From Candidatus Saccharimonadota bacterium (GTDB lineage Bacteria > Patescibacteriota > Saccharimonadia > Saccharimonadales > Saccharimonadaceae), in NCBI GenBank assembly GCA_905372785.1, contig CAJPQG010000001.1, positions 62,001 to 126,000 of the forward strand: a stretch of 64,000 nucleotides of DNA, read 5' to 3'. Below the pieces are notes generated by a model. That model did no database searches. It was not told the origin of the DNA and was given only the letters and a program-made list of their open reading frames with translations. This document shows positions 58,508 through 64,000 of this stretch, in pieces (within the stretch, counting starts at the first letter, position 1; every line of letters starts with the position of its first letter). The position numbers and the translations under genes are program-made.

Positions 58508-59086
58508 TTACGCCTCCTTCTTTTCTGCTTGTTTCTTAGGTGCATTAAGCCACTGGTCTCGAGGAACAAGACTCTTGAGCGCCTCGATTGTTGCGTATGC
58601 AATGTTCACCTTATTGGTTGATCCAAGGCTCTTTGATAGCAGGTTGTTGATACCAGTTACGCCAATAACCTGGCGAACAACACCACCGGCAATAATACCG
58701 GTACCAGGAGCTGCTGGCCTGAGCAATACGCGTGCACCAGTGAATTTTACCTCTGCATCGTGTGGAATAGTACCATCAGCGATTGGAATAGTGATAAGAT
58801 GCTTCTTTGCTACGTTAGTTGCCTTTGCAACAGCAGTTTGTACGTCTTGGCCTTTTGCAACGCCAACGCCAACCTTGCCCTTACGGTTACCAACAACAAC
58901 AAGCGCTTTAAAGCGGAAACGCCGACCACCTTTTACCACGCGTGACACGCGGTCGATGTTGATTACAATCTCTTCAAATTCTTTTGGCTCTGCAGGTGCG
59001 TTGTCACGGCGACGGTGATCGCGGCGTGGGCGACGATCGGTGCTGTGGGCGCGGGGTGCATGAGCTTTAGTTGTTTGTTCAGCCAT
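58508..59086 (-). CDS. rpsE: 30S ribosomal protein S5
   Basis: 192 aa. EIVINIDRVSRVVKGGRRFRF, VGVAKGQDVQTAVAKA, GIIAGGVVRQVIGVTGI. The first 30 residues are an Arg/Asp/His-rich extension. Confidence 0.97.
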   Translation of the reverse strand: MAEQTTKAHAPRAHSTDRRPRRDHRRRDNAPAEPKEFEEIVINIDRVSRVVKGGRRFRFKALVVVGNRKGKVGVGVAKGQDVQTAVAKATNVAKKHLITIPIADGTIPHDAEVKFTGARVLLRPAAPGTGIIAGGVVRQVIGVTGINNLLSKSLGSTNKVNIAYATIEALKSLVPRDQWLNAPKKQAEKKEA

Positions 59087-59087
59087 A

Positions 59088-59441
59088 CTAGAACTCCAAT
59101 CCTTCCTTACGCGCAGCGTCGGCTAGTGCACTCAAGCGGCCGGCGTATTTACGACCATTACGGTCAAATACCACTGCAGTTACCTTTTGTTTCTTTGCTT
59201 TTTTCGCAATCTCTGTACCAATGTGGGCAGCTTTCTCAGCGAGTGATCCACTAACTTTAGTACCAACGGTGGTTGCACTAGCCAGTGTCTTTGCTGCATC
59301 GTCATCGATAAGCTGAGCACTAACGTGGCTATTGCTGATAGTAACGCTTAGGCGTGGTCGCTGTGCGCTACCATGAACCTTAGCACGAACGCGGTTTTTG
59401 CGAAGCTTCTTGTTCAGGATTTTCTTTGCAAGATCACTCAT
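59088..59441 (-). CDS. rplR: 50S ribosomal protein L18
   Basis: 117 aa. RPRLSVTISNSHVSAQLIDD and AVVFDRNGRKYAGRLSALADAARKEGLEF. Binds 5S rRNA. Confidence 0.97.
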   Translation of the reverse strand: MSDLAKKILNKKLRKNRVRAKVHGSAQRPRLSVTISNSHVSAQLIDDDAAKTLASATTVGTKVSGSLAEKAAHIGTEIAKKAKKQKVTAVVFDRNGRKYAGRLSALADAARKEGLEF

Positions 59442-59443
59442 AC

Positions 59444-59983
59444 TTACTTACCTGCCTTTCCTGCCTTGCGCAAAATCTGCTCATCAGCATATTTAATACC
59501 CTTGCCCTTGTATGGTTCAGGCTTCTTTAGTGCTCGAATTTCAGCAGCAACTTGACCAACCTGCTGCTTATCGATGCCGCTAACGATGATGGTCATCTTT
59601 TCGTTAGTGACGGTTACACCCTCTGGCGCTTTGTATGTAACTGGGTGTGAAAATCCTAGTGCCATTTCTAGCTCATTGTTGCTAGAGCTGACGCGGAAAC
59701 CAACACCATTAACTTCGAGACGCTTCTCGTAGCCTTTAGTGACACCGATCACCATGTTGTTAATCAGTGCACGCATCAAGCCATGCTGGGCACGAGCTGT
59801 CTTAGATTCATCTTTAGGATGAACTGTGACCTGCCCGTCTTCGACTTTCACCTCAACTGCTGGCGTGATGAATTGTGTTAATTCACCCTTTGGTCCCTTT
59901 ACGACCACATCACCAGAGTCAACCGTGATTGTCACACCGGCCGGAATATCCACCGGCAGTTTTCCGATTCGACTCAGACTCAT
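59444..59983 (-). CDS. rplF: 50S ribosomal protein L6
   Basis: 179 aa. MSLSRIGKLPVDIPAGVTI start and the KKPEPYKGKGIKYADE end region. It restarts the spc operon from its own promoter. Confidence 0.97.
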   Translation of the reverse strand: MSLSRIGKLPVDIPAGVTITVDSGDVVVKGPKGELTQFITPAVEVKVEDGQVTVHPKDESKTARAQHGLMRALINNMVIGVTKGYEKRLEVNGVGFRVSSSNNELEMALGFSHPVTYKAPEGVTVTNEKMTIIVSGIDKQQVGQVAAEIRALKKPEPYKGKGIKYADEQILRKAGKAGK

Positions 59984-60019
59984 TACTCACCTTTCTCGTG
60001 ATTTAATAATAACCTCGGT

Positions 60020-60049
60020 ATTTTACCATAGCTCAGGGGAAATATGCAA
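60020..60049 (-). promoter_or_regulatory. Internal spc promoter upstream of rplF
   Basis: TTGCAT (60044-60049), 18 bp, TAAAAT (60020-60025); GAAAGGTG precedes the ATG. Confidence 0.65.
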
Positions 60050-60092
60050 GTAGCTTACGTCTATAAGGCGCCACGATGATACGCGTACAGAA

Positions 60093-61058
60093 TTAAATGC
60101 GATAACTGTCCAGCTCAATAGCTGAAAGTAGCCGCTTAATATTTGCAATATCTGCCATTCCAGCCCAGCCGTTGCCACCAATAATGCAGCCGCCAAGTAT
60201 GTCATTTAGCTGATCCCTATCAATGAGTAGCTGATTGGAAGTGCGCGATTGCCGCACAAATGCTGCGCGTAAATTTTCACAAAACGATGAAGTAAGTAGC
60301 CGCTGTCTATATGCTAAGAAATCGCACATACATGCATCAGCTAGGCCTCTGTCTTTCGCAGATGCCCCTAGAAACATGCGGTAACCAACTGATTTAGATG
60401 CTTCCGACCACTGGTCACCTCGGTCGTATATCGTATATTTTTCACGAATTGCTACTAAAAAATTAAGCGCGGCAGCCTGCATAACAATCGCTGCCAGTGC
60501 CTGGTCAATGGGCGAGTGTATATGCTGCTCATCCACTGAGTATTCTAAAACATAGTCGGCAAACAACTTGTCCGATGGTTCGCCATATGTTATACAGGAG
60601 GTGCTAACCTGTGTATTAACGGAACTCTCATCGTAGGCTTTGCGGTACATTAAATCTATTTGCTGCTGCCAAGCAGAAGATTGTATAGTACCTAGACTGC
60701 GTAATAACTCGTTAGGTTTCACCTCTACCACGGGCCGGCTCATCTCAATTCCGCATTCATAAGCTGCTCGTAGCGCCGCAGCCTTCGAGATACTCCTACT
60801 GTCAAACAGCTGTAGCGCCGCTTCATATGCTTCTTGCGCAGCTGAACTACACAGTTGCACATCCATAAAGCAGCTGTCGCCGTACGTTTTCGCCGTTAGC
60901 GTCATATCGCTTAGCACAAAGAATCCCTTGTTCTGAAGGGACCGCATAATATCCTGAGCAAGTAGATGTTCATAGATGTGAGCTAGCAGGCCGTTGTCTT
61001 CGACTGATTTGTATAGGGATAAATATATCATCTTATTAGCTTTTCTATATATAATCAA
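60093..61058 (-). CDS. Short M16-like (inverzincin) metallopeptidase homolog
   Basis: 321 aa. NGLLAHIYEHLL carries the inverted zinc motif HxxEH (H27, E30, H31 from TTG 61058), preceded by two strand-like segments (LIIYRKAN, MIYLSLYKS) as in M16 N-domains. A glutamate 70-75 residues on (E101 or E105 in AAYECGIEMSRP) fits the third ligand. M16 enzymes normally have two or four homologous domains of over 400 aa; here only about one and a half fit. No signal peptide. TTG 61058 is chosen because GGGAGGG lies 7 nt upstream; ATG 61031 has no site. It sits between rpsH and rplF, a place normally without extra genes. It could be a degraded or repurposed peptidase. Confidence 0.6.
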   Translation of the reverse strand: MIIYRKANKMIYLSLYKSVEDNGLLAHIYEHLLAQDIMRSLQNKGFFVLSDMTLTAKTYGDSCFMDVQLCSSAAQEAYEAALQLFDSRSISKAAALRAAYECGIEMSRPVVEVKPNELLRSLGTIQSSAWQQQIDLMYRKAYDESSVNTQVSTSCITYGEPSDKLFADYVLEYSVDEQHIHSPIDQALAAIVMQAAALNFLVAIREKYTIYDRGDQWSEASKSVGYRMFLGASAKDRGLADACMCDFLAYRQRLLTSSFCENLRAAFVRQSRTSNQLLIDRDQLNDILGGCIIGGNGWAGMADIANIKRLLSAIELDSYRI

Positions 61059-61065
61059 GGGAATG

Positions 61066-61094
61066 CCCTCCCGAAAATTTAACATCCGGGAGGG
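61066..61094 (-). promoter_or_regulatory. Hairpin hiding the ribosome binding site of the M16-like gene
   Basis: Minus strand: CCCTCCCG (61094-61087), 13-nt loop, CGGGAGGG (61073-61066). The 3' arm is the Shine-Dalgarno of TTG 61058. No T-run follows, so it is not an intrinsic terminator. A TATACT box (61112-61117) lies upstream. Confidence 0.55.
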
Positions 61095-61134
61095 GGAGTA
61101 GACTATGTTATAGTATACTCCTGGAGCTTAGGAG

Positions 61135-61314
61135 TTACCCTCGGCCCCTAGGTTTACTCCCACTTTGGCTAATGGGCGCTCCGTTATGAGGATTGCTGCC
61201 CCCAAACTTAGAACTGCCGCGAGCCTGTTGTGTTGCTTTTCGAGCAGCACTCTGTTTGCGGGACTGCGCACTCTTACTTGCGCGGGGAGTAAAGTTGGGC
61301 TTCGCCTTTGCCAA
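61135..61314 (-). CDS. Small basic protein (59 aa) inside the spc operon
   Basis: TTG start at 61314 with GAGAGGGGG 8 nt upstream. The protein begins MAKAKPNFTPRASKSAQSRK and ends SKPRGRG: very basic, rich in Ala, Ser, Gln and Gly, without acidic residues, and probably unstructured alone. It looks like a small ribosome- or RNA-associated protein, but I do not recognise it. A different frame with ATG 61337 overlaps it but has no suitable ribosome binding site. It is located between the rpsH terminator and the M16-like gene. Confidence 0.55.
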   Translation of the reverse strand: MAKAKPNFTPRASKSAQSRKQSAARKATQQARGSSKFGGSNPHNGAPISQSGSKPRGRG

Positions 61315-61339
61315 GCGAATCGCCCCCTCTCTTTCATAT

Positions 61340-61360
61340 GGCTATGGTATCTCCATAGCC
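61340..61360. promoter_or_regulatory. GGCTATGG/CCATAGCC inverted repeat in leader of small basic gene
   Basis: Perfect 8-bp arms with a 5-nt spacer, directly downstream of an AT-rich -10-like TAAAAT (61362-61367, minus). Could be an operator or an mRNA hairpin. Confidence 0.45.
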
Positions 61361-61474
61361 TATTTTATAATAACACAAATTCAAAACAAAAACAGAGAGG
61401 CTATATCATGGTAAGGCGCATAATACATACTGTTGTCTTTTTTAATATATACTTACCTATCTCATAGATAAAAA

Positions 61475-61517
61475 ATATAAACGCCCTGTGCATGTGCACC
61501 TGCGAGGGCGTTTATAT
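61475..61517 (-). terminator. Terminator after rpsH, inside the spc cluster
   Basis: ATATAAACGCCCT/AGGGCGTTTATAT 13-bp stem with an inner GTGCA/TGCAC palindrome, then TTTTTATC on the minus strand. Confidence 0.85.
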
Positions 61518-61536
61518 TGTTTATTGCGGTAGCGGT

Positions 61537-61938
61537 CTAGTATACCTTTAGTAGCAATTCGCCACCAAGCTTTTGCTTTGCTGCTTCGTAGCCGGTCATC
61601 ACACCTTTTGAGGTTGAGATGAGTACCATACCACGACCATTCTTTACCTTAGGGATATCCGCAGCGCTTGTGTATACGCGGCGTCCTGGCTTTGAAAGAC
61701 GAGTAATCTCGTTGATGGTGCAGCTTTCACCTGGGTTATTGATGGTGATAACAAGAATATCACGAGGCTTTGCTGATTCAACAGCAACATCTGCTAGATA
61801 GTTGTTTTTCTTTAGTTGCTCAGCAATAACCTTCTTAATCTTGCTAGCTGGAACACGCACTTCAGTTTTGCCGACCATAGCAGCATTACGGATACGCGTC
61901 AGAAGGTCAGCGATTGGGTCAGTTGATTGTAATGACAT
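61537..61938 (-). CDS. rpsH: 30S ribosomal protein S8
   Basis: 133 aa. DPIADLLTRIRNAAMVGKTEV start; the end GRGMVLISTSKGVMTGYEA keeps the STSKG motif. Confidence 0.97.
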   Translation of the reverse strand: MSLQSTDPIADLLTRIRNAAMVGKTEVRVPASKIKKVIAEQLKKNNYLADVAVESAKPRDILVITINNPGESCTINEITRLSKPGRRVYTSAADIPKVKNGRGMVLISTSKGVMTGYEAAKQKLGGELLLKVY

Positions 61939-61956
61939 ATATTTCTCCTTTCCTTC

Positions 61957-62226
61957 CTACCAGCTACTCTTTGTGACTCCAGGGATTTCACCCTTTGATG
62001 CTTTTTCGCGGAAGTTAATACGGTTCAAACCGAACTTACGCATGTATCCACGTGGACGACCGCTCAGTACGTCGCGGTTCTTCCAACGGGTTGGGCTTGA
62101 GTTTCGAGGTAGCTTTTGCAGTCCCTCTAGGTCTCCCATTTCTTTCAGTTCAGCACGCTTTGCTGCATACTTTTGAATCATCTTCTTACGCTTTTCATCG
62201 CGCGCAATCATTGATTTCTTAGCCAT
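61957..62226 (-). CDS. rpsN: 30S ribosomal protein S14 (cysteine-free)
   Basis: 89 aa. Long C-minus form: LPRNSSPTRWKNRDVLSGRPRGYMRKFGL, with no CxxC pairs. Confidence 0.97.
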   Translation of the reverse strand: MAKKSMIARDEKRKKMIQKYAAKRAELKEMGDLEGLQKLPRNSSPTRWKNRDVLSGRPRGYMRKFGLNRINFREKASKGEIPGVTKSSW

Positions 62227-62807
62227 TAGCGTTTGCCTCCTTCTTTTTGAAATGGCATTCCGAACTTCTCAAGCAGAGCTCGTGAAGCCTCTGGCGACTC
62301 ACTTTGAACGGTAAAGGTTACTTGCAAACCATGTGCAAGCTGTGTTTCTTCAAACGTCAGCTCTGGGAAGATTGACTGTTCGGTAATACCTAGGTTGTAG
62401 TTACCACCTTTGTCAAACTTTACACCAACGCCGTGGAAGTCTCGTACGCGAGGCAATGCCACGTTTACTAGGCGATCCAGGAATTCGTACATGCGTGCAC
62501 CGCGCAGAGTGACACTAATGCCAACGGGGTTACCCATGCCTGCACGAATCTTAAAGCCGGCAATTGACTTTTTAGCGAGGCGATCTACTGGCTTCTGGCC
62601 AGTAATCTTGGTAAGCGTATTGCGCACTGCTTCTAGGTAACGCTTGTCATCATTCTTCTTACCAGTACCAACTGAGACGGTAATCTTCTCAAGCTTTGGT
62701 ACACGGTTAACATTATCAAGGCCAAGTTCGGCTTGGAGTTCTTTGGTATAGGTATCTTTATACAAAGCTTTCAAGCGAGGAGTTGGCGCAGCTGTTGTAT
62801 TTGCCAT
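62226..62807 (-). CDS. rplE: 50S ribosomal protein L5
   Basis: 193 aa. VPKLEKITVSVGTG, TLRGARMYEFLDRLVNVALPRVRDFHGV, NYNLGITEQSIFPE. Confidence 0.97.
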   Translation of the reverse strand: MANTTAAPTPRLKALYKDTYTKELQAELGLDNVNRVPKLEKITVSVGTGKKNDDKRYLEAVRNTLTKITGQKPVDRLAKKSIAGFKIRAGMGNPVGISVTLRGARMYEFLDRLVNVALPRVRDFHGVGVKFDKGGNYNLGITEQSIFPELTFEETQLAHGLQVTFTVQSESPEASRALLEKFGMPFQKEGGKR

Positions 62808-62809
62808 AC

Positions 62810-63130
62810 TTATGCAATCTCCTTGTTATCTTGCTGGCGCGCTACACGAACCTTTGTACCGTCGTCGTTAACTTTAACGCCAACGCGGCTCGTTGCACCG
62901 GTCTTTTCATCTACGATCAGGGCTAGCTTGCCAAGAGGCAGTCCAACGTGAATCTCACGAGTACCCCCCTGTGGGTTAAACTGGCTTGGCTTAATGTGCC
63001 TGTGGCCAATGCCAACACCTTCTACTTTAGCGGTGCCTGCTTTAGTGTCTACAGAAACAACCTTACCTGTCGTTCCCTTGTGCTTGCCGGCGATTACTTT
63101 TACGATGTCACCTGTTTTAACGTGTGCCAT
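62810..63130 (-). CDS. rplX: 50S ribosomal protein L24
   Basis: 106 aa. KOW motif KTGDIVKVIAGKHKGTTGKVV, then HIKPSQFNPQGGTREIHVGLPL. Confidence 0.97.
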   Translation of the reverse strand: MAHVKTGDIVKVIAGKHKGTTGKVVSVDTKAGTAKVEGVGIGHRHIKPSQFNPQGGTREIHVGLPLGKLALIVDEKTGATSRVGVKVNDDGTKVRVARQQDNKEIA

Positions 63131-63132
63131 AA

Positions 63133-63501
63133 TTATAGTACCTCCGGTGCTAAGCTGATGATCTTGCTGTAGCCCATGTCACGCAACTCGCGAGGAACTG
63201 GTCCGAAAACACGAGTAGCACGTGGGTTTTTGTCGTCGTTGATAATAACGGCAGCGTTATCATCAAAGGCGATTGTTGAGCCGTCTTTACGCTGAATTTG
63301 ATCACGCGTACGAACAACTACTGCTTTAACTACTGACTTCTTCTTAACGTTGCCAGTTGGGTTTGCTTCCTTTACGGTTGCAACGATAACATCGCCAACA
63401 CGAGCGTAACGACGCTTTGTGCCACCGAGTACGCGGATGCAAAGAATTTCCTTTGCACCGCTGTTATCAGTTACTTTGAGTCGACTTTCCTGTTGAATCA
63501 T
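63133..63501 (-). CDS. rplN: 50S ribosomal protein L14
   Basis: 122 aa. MIQQESRLKVTDNSGAKE start, NPRATRVFGPVPRELRD near the end. Confidence 0.97.
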   Translation of the reverse strand: MIQQESRLKVTDNSGAKEILCIRVLGGTKRRYARVGDVIVATVKEANPTGNVKKKSVVKAVVVRTRDQIQRKDGSTIAFDDNAAVIINDDKNPRATRVFGPVPRELRDMGYSKIISLAPEVL

Positions 63502-63767
63502 TAGGCGTCACCTCCATCTAGTGTTTCACGAGCCTGCTCAACGATCTTGTCTAGTGTGAAAGACTTGGTCTTTGAGATAGGACGAGTTTCACGAATTCGC
63601 ACAGTGTCACCCTCGTGTGCTTCATTTGCTTCGTCGTGAGCGGTATATTTGCGGCTCACTGTGTATTGCTTGCCGTAAATAGGATGAGATTCACGACTAG
63701 TTACAGTGACGGTGATTGTTTTATCGCGCTTGTCAGATGTCACGACACCGGTCAATGTCTTGGCCAT
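63501..63767 (-). CDS. rpsQ: 30S ribosomal protein S17
   Basis: 88 aa. LTGVVTSDKRDKTITVTVTS and GDTVRIRETRPISKTKSF. Confidence 0.97.
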   Translation of the reverse strand: MAKTLTGVVTSDKRDKTITVTVTSRESHPIYGKQYTVSRKYTAHDEANEAHEGDTVRIRETRPISKTKSFTLDKIVEQARETLDGGDA

Positions 63768-63769
63768 AA

Positions 63770-63964
63770 TTAGTTACTCTCCTTCTGCTCTGCAAGGCGC
63801 GCTGCACTGAGCGCAGTCTCCAGACGAGCAATATCTTTTCGTGCTTTAGTGATTGCGCGAGGGTTTGCTAGTTCACCAGCAGCGTGTGAGCGTCGCAAGT
63901 CTTTTAGCTCAACTCGCTTTGCTTGTAGCTGCTCCTGCAATGATAGTTCTTTCTTCTCTGCCAT
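63770..63964 (-). CDS. rpmC: 50S ribosomal protein L29
   Basis: 64 aa, two helices: LQAKRVELKDLRRSHAAGEL and the conserved ITKARKDIARLETAL. Confidence 0.95.
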   Translation of the reverse strand: MAEKKELSLQEQLQAKRVELKDLRRSHAAGELANPRAITKARKDIARLETALSAARLAEQKESN

Positions 63965-63966
63965 CG

Positions 63967-64000
63967 CTATGCATCCTCTCGCTTAATAAACTTGGTTTTT
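63967..64000 (-). CDS. rplP: 50S ribosomal protein L16, C-terminal tip only
   Basis: The last residues KTKFIKREDA before TAG match the usual L16 ending (KTKFVKRE-type), in the expected position before rpmC. The rest lies outside the window. Confidence 0.75.
   Translation of the reverse strand, partial: KTKFIKREDA

Noticed and set aside
61128..61337. ATG-started 69-codon frame overlapping the small basic gene
   Set aside because: Its composition is odd for this genome, the ATG lacks a ribosome binding site, and the overlapping TTG frame has a strong one.

Overview
The window looks like part of a small-genome Patescibacteria/CPR chromosome, most likely Candidatus Saccharibacteria (TM7). The case rests on several points. 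There is a compact ribosomal-protein cluster without rpmD (L30) between rpsE and rplO. Ribosomal proteins S4, S14, L33 and L36 are all of the cysteine-free type. Accessory genes are reduced and many have no recognisable relatives. TGA is used as a normal stop, for example at both ATGA overlaps at 39774 and 50265, which argues against the recoded CPR groups. No rRNA, CRISPR array, insertion sequence or prophage was seen.

Layout. 1-4324: five short orphan genes on the minus strand, mostly with their own terminators and with a related leader signature; two further orphans at 7303-8319 and 35496-36110 look similar. 4463-11497: tRNA-Gln, a Gre factor, an OmpR-type two-component system, two orphans in divergent orientation and an ABC-2 exporter. 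11596-24258: tgt, an AI-2E-type permease, cysS, a DHH phosphoesterase, recR, ybaB/ebfC, a membrane glycosyltransferase, dnaB, dnaX, a hypothetical gene, and rplJ-rplL. 24550-31478: rplA, enolase followed by a lactate dehydrogenase/phosphoglycerate mutase fusion, an rRNA methyltransferase, and secE-nusG-rplK. 31563-37581: a zinc metallopeptidase and P-loop kinase pair, a PadR/PspC-type membrane stress pair, an orphan, tRNA-Trp and mscS. 37726-42685: a three-gene overlapping alpha-glucan cluster. 43564-52249: tRNAs, a flavin disulfide reductase, rpmG, a SnoaL/HxlR divergent pair with a perfect operator palindrome, a CAP protein, a TPR protein, holB, a pseudouridine synthase, trpS and a hydrolase. 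52332-64000: rpsI-rplM, the alpha operon, infA, secY and the spc operon, ending in the 3' tip of rplP.

Two features stand out in how genes are expressed. Many single genes have a -10 box only 6-8 nt before the ATG and no ribosome binding site, which implies leaderless mRNAs. Ribosomal and operon-internal genes instead keep good Shine-Dalgarno sequences. The spc cluster is also cut by strong terminators, and between rpsH and rplF it carries a foreign module: a 59-residue basic protein and a short M16-like metallopeptidase, whose ribosome binding site sits in the arm of a GC hairpin.

The best candidates for something new are the M16-like module inside the spc operon, the orphan-gene set with its shared leaders, a roughly 57-bp element shared upstream of two unrelated orphans, and the lactate dehydrogenase-phosphoglycerate mutase fusion next to enolase. 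All functional calls rest on recognising motifs by eye. No database search was run.
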